This document shows positions 1-8,424 of a stretch of 64,000 bases of DNA, piece after piece (the first letter of the stretch is position 1; every line of letters starts with the position of its first letter). This DNA is from Solirubrobacter pauli (lineage in GTDB: Bacteria; Actinomycetota; Thermoleophilia; Solirubrobacterales; Solirubrobacteraceae). The position numbers and the translations under genes were made by a program. The stretch lies in the NCBI RefSeq assembly GCF_003633755.1, contig NZ_RBIL01000001.1, forward strand, positions 4,139,426-4,203,425. Reading direction: 5' to 3'. The notes below the pieces were generated by a model. It was not told the DNA's origin and did not search any database. It worked only from the letters and a program-made list of their open reading frames with translations.

Positions 1-2
1 CG

Positions 3-1340
3 CACGGGATCGTCGGCCGCGCCGACCTCCCGATCCCCGAGACCCTCTTCGCCGCCGCCGCGGCCGCCGTCCTCGTCGTCTCGTTCGTCGCGCTGGCGCT
101 CGGCTGGTCACAGCCCAAGCTGCAGGCGAAGACGGGCCGGCCGCTGTTCGCGGTCCCGCGCGTGCTGGAGATCGTCCTCGGCGCGCTCGGCGTCTTCCTC
201 TTCTTCCTCGTCGTCTACGCCGGGCTGTTCGGCACGGACACGCAGAGCCAGAACCTCGCCCCGAGCGCGGTCTACGTCGGCTTCTGGGTCGGCGTCCCGT
301 TCCTCGCCCTGCTGTTCGGGGACGTGTTCCGCCACCTCAGCCCGTGGCGGGCGATCGGTCGCGCGACCGGCTGGACCGCCGCGCGCTTCGGCGCGCTCCC
401 GGAGCCGCTGGAGTACCCGGCGCGGCTCGGCCGCTACCCGGCGGCGTTCTGGCTGTTCGCGTTCGCGATCTGCGAGCTCGCGTGGGCGCGCGGCACGCAG
501 CCCGGCTCGCTCGCGGTGCTGATGCTGATCTACCTCGTGGTGATGCTGGTCGGCATGAGCCTCTACGGCGTGGAGCCGTGGGTGCGCAACGCGGACGGCT
601 TCGGCGTGCTGTTCGCGCTGATCGGCTCGCTGTCGCCGCTCGGCCGCGAGCCCGCCGACGGCAAGGTCCACCTGCGCGTGCCCGGCACCGGCACGGCGCG
701 GCTCGCGCCCGTCATCGGCACGGCCGCGCTGGCGATCGTCTCGGTCGGCTCGACCGCGTTCGACGGGGCGAAGGAGGGCGCGCTGTTCAACGACATCGCG
801 ATCGAGCTCCAGGGGTTCTTCCGCGACCTCGGCTTCGGGATCGGGCCGGCGCTGGAGCTCGGCTTCGTCGTCGGCCTCGCCGGTGCGGTGGCGATCGTCG
901 GGCTCATCTACTTCGCGGGCATGCGTGGGATGGTCCCGCCCGAGGGCATGAGCCGCCGCCGCCTGAGCCTCGCGTTCGCCCACACGCTGATCCCGATCGC
1001 CGCCGGGTACCTCGTCGCGCACTACTTCTCGCTGCTCGCCTACAACGGCCAGGACCTGTGGCGGCTGCTCAGCGACCCGCTCGGTGACGGCTCGGACCTG
1101 CTCGGCGCGGCGAACCGCGACATCGACTACGGCGTCGTCAGCGCCACCGGCATCTGGTACGTGCAGGTCGGCGCGCTCGTCGTCGGTCACGTCGCGGCGC
1201 TCGTCCTCGCCCACGACCGCGCGCTCGAGCTCTACGGCTCCGCCCGCGCCGCCACCCGCTCGCAGGTTGTCATGCTGATCCTGATGGTGGCGTTCACCTG
1301 TCTCGGCCTCTTCCTGCTGTCGGCGGCGCTGAACGCATGA
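3..1340 (+). CDS. Polytopic membrane protein, 5' end cut by window edge
   Basis: The frame is open from the window edge and 445 residues are visible, so the true start lies upstream. It begins HGIVGRADLPIP, probably just after a cleaved signal sequence, and then shows about ten hydrophobic segments separated by short loops (for example a segment with FLFFLVVYAGLF). There is no recognisable catalytic motif. From memory, homologues in related actinobacteria are sometimes labelled fenitrothion hydrolase (FedA/FedB-like); I would not rely on that activity. Its stop overlaps the ATG of the next small gene (ATGA), so the two are probably translated together. Confidence 0.8.
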   Translation, partial: HGIVGRADLPIPETLFAAAAAAVLVVSFVALALGWSQPKLQAKTGRPLFAVPRVLEIVLGALGVFLFFLVVYAGLFGTDTQSQNLAPSAVYVGFWVGVPFLALLFGDVFRHLSPWRAIGRATGWTAARFGALPEPLEYPARLGRYPAAFWLFAFAICELAWARGTQPGSLAVLMLIYLVVMLVGMSLYGVEPWVRNADGFGVLFALIGSLSPLGREPADGKVHLRVPGTGTARLAPVIGTAALAIVSVGSTAFDGAKEGALFNDIAIELQGFFRDLGFGIGPALELGFVVGLAGAVAIVGLIYFAGMRGMVPPEGMSRRRLSLAFAHTLIPIAAGYLVAHYFSLLAYNGQDLWRLLSDPLGDGSDLLGAANRDIDYGVVSATGIWYVQVGALVVGHVAALVLAHDRALELYGSARAATRSQVVMLILMVAFTCLGLFLLSAALNA

Positions 1341-1483
1341 CGCCCCTGTTCGCGCACCCGGGCCACTGGGCCGCGCAGCTGCTCTACCTCGCGCCGGTGC
1401 TCGCGATGGTCGGCGCACTTCTGTGGGCGCGGTACCGTGGGCCGTCCGAGGAGATCGGCGCCGACGACGAAGACGAGGTCTAG
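1337..1483 (+). CDS. Small single-span membrane protein (48 aa)
   Basis: A 48-residue frame starts at an ATG that overlaps the stop of the upstream membrane protein (ATGA), the usual mark of translational coupling. It has one hydrophobic stretch (LLYLAPVLAMVGALLW), then RYRG and a very acidic tail ending DDEDEV. It is probably an accessory subunit of the preceding membrane protein. No family is recognised. Evidence is the coupling, the membrane segment and the codon bias. Confidence 0.6.
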   Translation: MTPLFAHPGHWAAQLLYLAPVLAMVGALLWARYRGPSEEIGADDEDEV

Positions 1484-1610
1484 CGACGGGATCGCGAACC
1501 TCACGGCGGGCGCGCTCATCCTCGTCCGAGGTCCGAAAGGCAACCAGTTGGACCTGCAGTGCGTAGTTGATGGTGTGTCCAGCGAGCTTTCGGGCATCCC
1601 CCATCCCGCG

Positions 1611-1865
1611 ATGAGCACCAGCGATCTCCGCTCCCTCCTCGACGACGTGCCGGACACGCTCGAGATCGTGCTGCGCCGGGAACCCTCGTGGAGCCCGGTG
1701 GCGGAGGCCTGGCGGGACGCCGCCGAAGAGGCCGAGGACGCGCTGGCCGCCTGGCGCAGCCGGCCGTCACGAGGCGCCTACGCCGCCTACCGGGCGGCGC
1801 AGGACCGCGAGGACGCGGCGCAGGACGCGCTCTACACCCAGACGTCGCGCACGAGCGTCTCGTAG
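1611..1865 (+). CDS. Hypothetical acidic protein (84 aa)
   Basis: An ATG-started frame of 84 residues begins MSTSDLRSLLDDVPDTLEIV and is rich in Ala, Glu, Asp and Arg, probably alpha-helical. The frame is also open upstream of this ATG, but that part has an unlikely composition, so the internal ATG is preferred. No good Shine-Dalgarno sequence precedes it. Its last 34 bases overlap the convergent helicase gene. No family is recognised. It could be a chance frame, but its helical, charged composition is protein-like. Confidence 0.45.
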   Translation: MSTSDLRSLLDDVPDTLEIVLRREPSWSPVAEAWRDAAEEAEDALAAWRSRPSRGAYAAYRAAQDREDAAQDALYTQTSRTSVS

Positions 1866-4729
1866 CCGCCGTCGGCTGACGCCGCCTCGGCGCGTGCCTC
1901 GCGGCCCTCGTCGGTGCGCTGCGTGAACACGAGCCGGCCGGGCCCGACGGCTCGCCGCCACGCGCGCCCGAAGGTCTCGGCGCGCTCCTTGTTGCGCGCG
2001 AGGTCCTGCGGGACGGGGTGGAGGCGCTCCTCGAACGGCGGGCGGCGGACGAGCACACGACCGAGCAGGCCGAGCGCGCCGCGGCGCGGGTCGGCGAGCG
2101 GGCGCGAGACGAGGTAGCGCGGGTTGTCGGAGATGCCGACGAGCTCGTCGAGCGCGGCGGCGAACCGCTTGCCCTCCTCGGGCGTGGCCTTCGTCAGCTC
2201 GCAGCGCAGGTAGCCGGAGCTGCGCGGCTCGATCGTCAGGCTGCCCGCCGCCTCCGGGGTGAGCTCGCCGAGGTCCCGGTAGGTGTCGATCACCGCGCGC
2301 GCGGCCGCGCCCAGCGGCAGCACCAGCGGGAGCCGGCGCTTGATCGTGTGCAGGCGCACGGCGGCCCAGGCGAGCCCGGCGGGGGCGAGCGCGAGGCCGA
2401 TCAGCAGCGGGGACGCGCCGGTGGCGACGCCCAGCGCGCCGAACGCGGCGCCGCCGCCCACGCCGGACGCGATCGGGACCCGCTGCGAGAGCCGCAGCGG
2501 GCGGCCGGTGCTCGTTCTCACGGACGGCGGTGCGGTGTCGTCACCGCGGCGACGCACCAGCAGGGTGGGCAGCTCGACGCCGCGGTAGGGCGTGCCGATC
2601 TGCCAGCGCTCACGGGCGCCGTCGCGGTCGGCGGCGCGGGCGAGCAGCTCGCCGTTGAGGTCGTGGAAGTGCTCGACCCGGGGCGGGCCGAACGGGCCGA
2701 GCTCCGGGTGCACGTGCGACGGACCCGCTTCGACCATGCCGTCCTCGGCCGGGGCGAACAGGTTCAGGTGCTTGCGCACGAAGCGCTCGTAGTCGGCGCT
2801 GCCGCGGACGAGGTCGGGGGCGACGCAGACGACGTCCCAGTTGGAGGCGACCTTCTGCGGGTCCGAGCGGTCCAGCCGCAGGGTGCGGCCGCGCATCTGC
2901 TGGACGGAGACACCGGTGGTGGCGATCGTCATGTCCACCAGGACGTTCAACGGCGGGCAGTTCCAGCCCTCGCCGAGCAGCGCGCGGGTGCCGACGAGCA
3001 GCTGTGTCGTGCCTTCGACCAGCAGCCGGGTGGCGAGCTCCACCCACGCGCGCGGCATCCACTCGGCGCCCTGTGAGCGCAGCGTGACCAGCAGGCCGTC
3101 CGGCTCGGCCTCCCACTCGGTCAGCTTGAAGTGATCCGCGGCGGTGGCTTCCAGGGCTTGGAGGAGGACCTCCGCGTCGTTGGGGTGGCACCGCAGGCCG
3201 CGGCCGCTGACCAGCAGCGGGCGCAGGTGGCAGGTGCGGTCGTCGGCGGCGAGCGCGAGCAGCGCATGGCGGGCGGTGCCGGCGGCGGGGTCGAGCACGC
3301 CGGTGAGCGCGTCGTCGGGGCGCTGGGCGGCGAGCTCGGCGTCGCACAGGACGAGCGCGCGCAGCCGGTCCTCGCGCTGCTCGTGCTCGTGCGCGATCAC
3401 CTCGACCAGCCCGAGGGACTTGGCCTGCGAGCCGGTCAGCAGCCGGTCGACCTCGGACGTGCCGCGGCGGATGCCGTTGCGGGTGAGGTTGAAGCCGAGC
3501 TCGCGCAACGCGGCGGCGATCGCGTCATAGGTGTCGGCGGCCTTGCCGCCCGGCTGCGTCGCGAGGTGGCGCAGCGCGTAGTCCTCGAGCAGGACGAGCC
3601 AGTCGTCGAGGTCGGGCTGGCGGCGGTAGGCCTCACCGCGTGGCGCCCCCGGCGGGATCCGCAGGTCGGCGGAGAGCAGGAAGCGGATGCCGGCGCGGGC
3701 GAGCCGCGGGCTGCGCTTCTGGAACTCGGGCCAGCTCAGCTCGGTCTCGTCGTCGGCGGAGCGGCGCCGCTCGTGCAGCCGCTGGATCACCCACTCGGGG
3801 AACTCGGTCGAGTCGTGCAGCGAGGTCACCAGCTCGCGGAAGCGGGTGTCGTGCTCGGCCAGCCAGTCGCGCTCGACGGGCAGCGGCTCGGTCAGGTAGG
3901 CGAGCTCCTGGTACGGCGCGAGGTGGCCGTCGCGGACGACCGCCGGGGTGGGGACGGTGAAGTCGACCGGGCCGAGCAGCGCGTCGTAGAGCTCGGCCTC
4001 GGCCTCGGGCAGCGACACGGGCGGCGTGGCCGTCAGGCCGATCACGTGCACGCCCTCCGGCAGCTCCTGCAGGACCGCGCGGATCACGTAGCCCCAGAGG
4101 CTCGCGAGGTGGTGGCACTCGTCGAGCAGGACGACGCCGACACCCATCTTCGCGAGCTGCTGCACGCGCTGGCGCGCCGTTCCGCTGAGCAGGTCCCGCA
4201 GCTCGACGCCGGCGTGCTCGCCGCGCGCGACCTCGCGCTTGAGCGCGGCGCTGATGCGCGCGAGCTCCTTGGCGCGCCGGTCCGCCGCCGCGCCCTCGAA
4301 CGCCTCGCCCTCGCGCAGCGCCTCCTCGGGCGTCATGCCGGTCGCGGCGGCGCGCTGGTCCGCCCAGCGCGACTGCGCGAGCCGGCCGAGCACGATCTCC
4401 GGGTCCTCGAGCTGGCACAGCGCCTGGTAGGACAGGCAGGCGATCGGCTTGAGCGGGTCCGCGCCGGCGACCTCCTGCGGGTCCGGCGTGAACGCGCCGA
4501 CCGCGCGCGGCCACTGCTGCTGGATGCCCTGGTTGGGCGCGAGCACGAGCGCGCGCTTGCCGACCCGGCGGATCAGCTCGACGCCGAGCAGCGTCTTGCC
4601 GCTGCCGGGCGGGGCGACGATGTGCGTGCGCAGCCGCCCGTTGTGGCGGTCCTTCTCGAACGCGGCCAGCGCCGCGCGCTGGTACGGCCGCCACTCCCCG
4701 TAGAACTGCAGGTCGCGGAAGCGGCTCAC
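1832..4729 (-). CDS. SF2 DEAD/DEAH-type helicase with C-terminal hydrophobic region
   Basis: This 965-residue protein has the two RecA-like domains of superfamily 2. It shows Walker A APPGSGKT (residues 39-46), Walker B DECH (203-206), motif III TATPP (233-237) and motif VI QQMRGRTLRLD (610-620). It resembles type III restriction Res-subunit helicases, but no nuclease motif or methyltransferase partner is visible. Unusually, residues about 752-792 are strongly hydrophobic (GLALAPAGLAWAAV) and could form one or two membrane helices, followed by a soluble tail of about 170 residues. Its ATG overlaps the stop of the SCO gene, so it is the last gene of a long minus-strand operon. Substrate unknown. 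Confidence 0.9.
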   Translation of the reverse strand: MSRFRDLQFYGEWRPYQRAALAAFEKDRHNGRLRTHIVAPPGSGKTLLGVELIRRVGKRALVLAPNQGIQQQWPRAVGAFTPDPQEVAGADPLKPIACLSYQALCQLEDPEIVLGRLAQSRWADQRAAATGMTPEEALREGEAFEGAAADRRAKELARISAALKREVARGEHAGVELRDLLSGTARQRVQQLAKMGVGVVLLDECHHLASLWGYVIRAVLQELPEGVHVIGLTATPPVSLPEAEAELYDALLGPVDFTVPTPAVVRDGHLAPYQELAYLTEPLPVERDWLAEHDTRFRELVTSLHDSTEFPEWVIQRLHERRRSADDETELSWPEFQKRSPRLARAGIRFLLSADLRIPPGAPRGEAYRRQPDLDDWLVLLEDYALRHLATQPGGKAADTYDAIAAALRELGFNLTRNGIRRGTSEVDRLLTGSQAKSLGLVEVIAHEHEQREDRLRALVLCDAELAAQRPDDALTGVLDPAAGTARHALLALAADDRTCHLRPLLVSGRGLRCHPNDAEVLLQALEATAADHFKLTEWEAEPDGLLVTLRSQGAEWMPRAWVELATRLLVEGTTQLLVGTRALLGEGWNCPPLNVLVDMTIATTGVSVQQMRGRTLRLDRSDPQKVASNWDVVCVAPDLVRGSADYERFVRKHLNLFAPAEDGMVEAGPSHVHPELGPFGPPRVEHFHDLNGELLARAADRDGARERWQIGTPYRGVELPTLLVRRRGDDTAPPSVRTSTGRPLRLSQRVPIASGVGGGAAFGALGVATGASPLLIGLALAPAGLAWAAVRLHTIKRRLPLVLPLGAAARAVIDTYRDLGELTPEAAGSLTIEPRSSGYLRCELTKATPEEGKRFAAALDELVGISDNPRYLVSRPLADPRRGALGLLGRVLVRRPPFEERLHPVPQDLARNKERAETFGRAWRRAVGPGRLVFTQRTDEGREARAEAASADGGYETLVRDVWV

Positions 4730-5340
4730 AGGCGCCCCAGGTCGTGGGCGAGGGCCTCCTGCGTCATGAAGTCATAGGGAAAGCCGATCCGCTGCCTGCC
4801 ACTGGCGTCGGCGAGGATCGTGTGTGCCGAGTGCTCCAGGTTGTCCTGCTGGGGCTGGATCGCGAACGCGTCCCACACGGGCTGCAGCTGCTCCCGCGTG
4901 CCGAGCAGGAACTCCATCCGGCCGGTCATGCCCTGCTTGAGCAGGAACGACGCCGCCCGCTTGGGGTTGTCATTGACCGGGTCGACCGAGATGCCCACGA
5001 CACGCACGTCCTTGCGGTCGGCATCGTCGATCGCGCCCTTGATCGTCTGCACCTGCGCTGGACACGTGTCCTCGCAGGTCGAGTACACGAACGCGTACAC
5101 CACGGGGCGGCCCTTGAGCGACGCGGACGTGACCGTCTTGCCGTCCTGGTCCTTGAGCGTGAAGTCCGGCACCCGCTGCGTCGGCGGGCGGACGGCGCCG
5201 GCCCACCCGTCCTTGCTCAGCTCGAGCCCGCGCGTCTCGTTGGCGTTCCCGGCCCGCGAGGCGAGCGTCGCGCCGAGGACGGCGGCGACGGCGCACAGCG
5301 ACAGCGCGATGAGCGCGAGGCGGAGACGAGCCGGGAGCAT
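4726..5340 (-). CDS. SCO1/SenC-family copper-binding thioredoxin-fold protein
   Basis: The 204-residue protein starts with a membrane anchor (residues 5-28) and carries a thioredoxin-like domain. The SCO metal motif CEDTCP gives Cys89 and Cys93, and the later conserved His is His170 in LEHSAHTILAD. SCO proteins sit outside the membrane, bind copper and help assemble the CuA centre of cytochrome oxidase, or act as thiol reductases. No oxidase genes are nearby, so the target is unknown. It is 12 bp downstream of the preceding gene and overlaps the helicase start by four bases. Confidence 0.92.
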   Translation of the reverse strand: MLPARLRLALIALSLCAVAAVLGATLASRAGNANETRGLELSKDGWAGAVRPPTQRVPDFTLKDQDGKTVTSASLKGRPVVYAFVYSTCEDTCPAQVQTIKGAIDDADRKDVRVVGISVDPVNDNPKRAASFLLKQGMTGRMEFLLGTREQLQPVWDAFAIQPQQDNLEHSAHTILADASGRQRIGFPYDFMTQEALAHDLGRL

Positions 5341-5352
5341 CGGTCCCTCAGG

Positions 5353-5892
5353 CTAGTCGTAGGCGATCTCGTCCACGACGACGCCGGCCGCGTCGTAGGC
5401 CGTCAGGGTCGACGCGTCGCCGGGTGCGATCACGACCCAGGCACCGCACCACGGCGTGATCGGCACCTCGCACGTGCCGATCGCGAGCCGCGCGATGTCC
5501 GTGCCGGCGATGCCGAAGTACGAGTGACGCTGCTTCGGCTCGTCGTCCCACCCGCTGACGCCCCCGAACGAGACCCACTCGATGCCGCCGGTCGGGCGTG
5601 CGAACGGCGTCTCCGACGTCGTGTTGTCGTGCGGCGCCGCCGTGTAGCCCCAGAGGCCGTTGGTGCGCTGGTAGCTCTCCAGGAAGCACCACCAGCCCAT
5701 GGCGATGTCGGGATACGCGTCCAGGACGGCGAACGACACGGCGGCGAGGTCGCCGTTGACGCACAGGGCGAGCGGATAGCCGGTGCCGATCTTGAACGGC
5801 GGCGCGGGTGGGCCGGGCACGTGGCCGGCGTCCAGCACGGCGAACCCGAGCTCTCCGAGGCCGTCGGGGTAGTGGGGGTCGTACGTGGTCAT
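5353..5892 (-). CDS. Hypothetical protein (179 aa), operon partner of KUP
   Basis: The frame starts at an ATG overlapping the KUP stop (ATGA) and codes for 179 residues. It is rich in aromatic residues and Gly (for example GWWCFLESYQRTNGLWGY) and has no signal peptide or membrane segment, so it looks like a compact cytosolic protein. No family is recognised. Coupling to the potassium transporter upstream and 12-bp spacing to the SCO gene downstream put it in the two-component/KUP operon. The frame is also open far upstream inside KUP, but that part is only an overlapping frame. Confidence 0.75.
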   Translation of the reverse strand: MTTYDPHYPDGLGELGFAVLDAGHVPGPPAPPFKIGTGYPLALCVNGDLAAVSFAVLDAYPDIAMGWWCFLESYQRTNGLWGYTAAPHDNTTSETPFARPTGGIEWVSFGGVSGWDDEPKQRHSYFGIAGTDIARLAIGTCEVPITPWCGAWVVIAPGDASTLTAYDAAGVVVDEIAYD

Positions 5893-7775
5893 AGCTCGAT
5901 GTGGGAGCCCATCACGACCGTGCGGTCGTCCGGGAGGTGGAAGATCTCGACCGGGTTGGCGGTGTTGCGGGAGATCGCCAGGAACAGCTTCTTGCGCCAC
6001 GAGGCCATGCCCGGGCGCTTGGTCGGGATGATCGAGATGCGGCTGACGAAGTAGGAGGGGTGCTCGAGGTCGGGGTCGCCCTCGAGGCCCTGGCGGGCTG
6101 CCAGCCGCAGCAGCTCCGGGACGTTCAGCGCCTCCTGGAAGCCGAAGCGACCCGTGATGTGGGTGATGCCGTCGTCGCGGTAGCCGAGGTCGTCGATCGT
6201 CAGGCGCGTGTCCTCCTGCACGTACGGGACGCGCTCGGTCGCGAGCGAGACGATGATCACGCACTCGTGCAGCACGTGGTTGTGCTCCACGTTCGCGCGC
6301 AGGGCGAGCGGCGTGGTCTCCGGGTTGGCGTTCAGGAAGACGGCGGTGCCGGGCGCGCGGGCGACCGGCGGGTCGAGCTCGCGGACCTCCTCGACGAACG
6401 CGCGCAGCGGCCCCTCCTCCTCGATCCGCCGGTGGCTGACGATCTCCCGTCCGCGCTGCCAGGTGGTGAGGACGCCGAAGACGGCGAGCGCGATCGCGAG
6501 CGGGAACCAGCCGCCATGGAGGATCTTGGTCAGGTTGGCGGCGAAGAACGTGAGGTCGACGACCAGGAACGCGGTGGCGCCGGCGATCACGAGGCCGAGC
6601 GGGCGGCCCCAGAGCGCGCGCACGACGAAGAAGAACAGCAGCGTGTCGATCGCGAGCGTGCCGGTCACCGCGATGCCGTAGGCGCTCGCCAGCCGCTCGC
6701 TCGACTGGAAGCCGAGCACGAGCGCGACGACCGCGGCGAAGATGATCCAGTTCACGGCGGGCACGTAGACCTGGCCGACCTCGCGCTGGGACGTGTGGCG
6801 CACGACCAGCCGTGGGAGGAAGCCGAGCCGGATCGCCTGGCGGGTGACGCTGAACGCGCCGCTGATCACGGCCTGCGAGGCGATGATCGCGGCGACGGTG
6901 CTGAGGATCACCATCGGGATCCGCGCCCATTCCGGGAACAGCAGGAAGAACGGGCTGCCGCTCGTCTGCGGGTCGCCGACGATCAACGCCCCCTGGCCCA
7001 GGTAGTTGAGGATCAGCGCGGGGAAGACCAGCGCGAACCACGCCTTGCGGATCGCCCGCGCGCCGAAGTGGCCCATGTCGGCGTACAGCGCCTCGGCGCC
7101 CGTCACGGCCAGCACGACGCCACCGAGCGCGACGAACGCCTCGTGCCCGTGGTCGAAGAGGAACTCGACGCCGTGGTGGGGGGAGAGCGCCTGCAGGATC
7201 TCGGGGTGCTCGAGCATCCGGCCGAAGCCGGAGACCGCGAGCACGATGAACCAGAGGACCATGACCGGGCCGAACAGCCCGCCGACGCGGCCGGTGCCGA
7301 AGCGCTGCGCGGCGAACAGCGCGCCCAGCACGACCAGCGTGATCGGGATGACGAACCGCTCGAGGTCCTGGCTGACCACCTCGAGGCCCTCGACTGCGCT
7401 CAGCACCGAGATCGCCGGCGTGATCATGCCGTCGCCGTAGAACAGCGACGCGCCGAAGACGCCGAGCAGGACCAGCGTGAGCTGCGCGCCGCGCGAGCGC
7501 AGGTTCGAGCGCTGGACGAGCGCGATCAGGGCCATGATCCCGCCCTCGCCGTCGTTGTCCGCGCGCATGATGAACGTCACGTACTTGACGGAGACGATCA
7601 CCGTGATCGCCCAGAAGATCAGGCTGACGACGCCGTACACCTGCTCACGGCCGGCCTCGAGCCCGTGCTCGGGCGCGAAGACGGTCCGCAGCGTGTAGAG
7701 CGGGCTCGTCCCGATGTCCCCGAAGACGACGCCGATCGCGCCCAGGACCAAGCCCGCCGTGGAAGCCCGCTTCAT
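5889..7775 (-). CDS. kup: KUP/HAK/KT-family potassium uptake protein
   Basis: The 628-residue protein begins with the family signature GVVFGDIGTSPLYTL and has about twelve membrane segments over residues 1-450, then a soluble C-terminal domain. KUP proteins import K+ (often with protons) across the cytoplasmic membrane. Length and motif agree with the family. It lies 16 bp downstream of a NarL-type response regulator, which suggests that the two-component system controls it or responds to related stress. There is no room for a leader riboswitch between the two genes. Confidence 0.95.
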   Translation of the reverse strand: MKRASTAGLVLGAIGVVFGDIGTSPLYTLRTVFAPEHGLEAGREQVYGVVSLIFWAITVIVSVKYVTFIMRADNDGEGGIMALIALVQRSNLRSRGAQLTLVLLGVFGASLFYGDGMITPAISVLSAVEGLEVVSQDLERFVIPITLVVLGALFAAQRFGTGRVGGLFGPVMVLWFIVLAVSGFGRMLEHPEILQALSPHHGVEFLFDHGHEAFVALGGVVLAVTGAEALYADMGHFGARAIRKAWFALVFPALILNYLGQGALIVGDPQTSGSPFFLLFPEWARIPMVILSTVAAIIASQAVISGAFSVTRQAIRLGFLPRLVVRHTSQREVGQVYVPAVNWIIFAAVVALVLGFQSSERLASAYGIAVTGTLAIDTLLFFFVVRALWGRPLGLVIAGATAFLVVDLTFFAANLTKILHGGWFPLAIALAVFGVLTTWQRGREIVSHRRIEEEGPLRAFVEEVRELDPPVARAPGTAVFLNANPETTPLALRANVEHNHVLHECVIIVSLATERVPYVQEDTRLTIDDLGYRDDGITHITGRFGFQEALNVPELLRLAARQGLEGDPDLEHPSYFVSRISIIPTKRPGMASWRKKLFLAISRNTANPVEIFHLPDDRTVVMGSHIEL

Positions 7776-7791
7776 CGCGGGTGGACGTTAC

Positions 7792-8424
7792 TCAGGCTTC
7801 GGTGAGACCACGTCGGATCGCGTAGCGCACGAGCTCCACGCGGTCGCGCATGCCGAGCTTGCGCAGCAGGTTCGCGCGGTGGGACTCGACGGTCTTCTCG
7901 GCGAGGTGCAGCGTCTCGGCGATCTGCTTGTTCGTGTACGCCTCGGCGATCAGCTTCAGCACCTCCTGCTCACGCGGGGAGAGCGGCTCCTCAGGGCCGG
8001 AGCTGCTGTCGCTCATCCACTCGCGCACGATCGTGCGCTCGACCGCGTTCGTCAGGAAGGCGTCGCCGCGGGAGACGGCGCGGATCGCGTTCAGCAGCGC
8101 CTGGTCGACCTCGCGCTTGAGCACGTAGCCGGACGCGCCCGCCTTCAGGGCGTCGAACACGTACCGCTCGTCGTCGTGCATGGAGAGCGCGAGGACCTGG
8201 GTCTCGGGCAGGTGCGCGCGGATCTGGCGCGCGGCCTGGAGGCCGGTCATGCGCGGCATCGAGACGTCCATGACGCACAGGTCGGGCTTGGTCTGCAGCG
8301 CCATCTCGAACGCCTCGACGCCGTCGCCGGCCTCGGCGACCACCTCCATGTCGGGTTGGCGGTCGATCAACAGCTTCATGCCGCCACGGACGATCCCGTG
8401 GTCGTCGGCGATCAGGATCCTCAT
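7792..8424 (-). CDS. NarL/FixJ-family response regulator
   Basis: The 210-residue protein has a receiver domain (residues 1-120) with acidic pocket Asp7/Asp8, phospho-acceptor Asp53 in VMDVSMPRM, a switch Ser in ALSMHDD and Lys in YVLKREVD. A LuxR-type helix-turn-helix (about 145-205, LSPREQEVLKLIAEAYTNKQ) follows. It should be phosphorylated by the kinase encoded immediately upstream, whose stop overlaps its start (ATGA). The likely target is its own operon including kup, which is inference from position. Confidence 0.95.
   Translation of the reverse strand: MRILIADDHGIVRGGMKLLIDRQPDMEVVAEAGDGVEAFEMALQTKPDLCVMDVSMPRMTGLQAARQIRAHLPETQVLALSMHDDERYVFDALKAGASGYVLKREVDQALLNAIRAVSRGDAFLTNAVERTIVREWMSDSSSGPEEPLSPREQEVLKLIAEAYTNKQIAETLHLAEKTVESHRANLLRKLGMRDRVELVRYAIRRGLTEA

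Noticed and set aside
108-1604. Long minus-strand open frame opposite the first membrane protein
   Set aside because: Arg/Glu/Asp/Ala-rich shadow frame in GC-rich DNA; the plus strand encodes a clear polytopic membrane protein.
1832-4729. Helicase as part of a restriction or known phage-defence locus
   Set aside because: No methyltransferase, nuclease or other defence gene adjoins it; the operon partners are a kinase, regulator, K+ transporter and SCO protein.
2018-4777. Long plus-strand frames opposite the helicase
   Set aside because: Low-complexity Arg/Gly/Ala/Val composition and no motifs; the minus strand has all helicase motifs.
7776-7791. Riboswitch before kup
   Set aside because: Only 16 bp separate kup from the response regulator gene.
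5901-7805. 634-codon plus-strand frame opposite kup
   Set aside because: Composition typical of antisense frames (Arg/Asp/Glu/His); kup on the other strand is certain.
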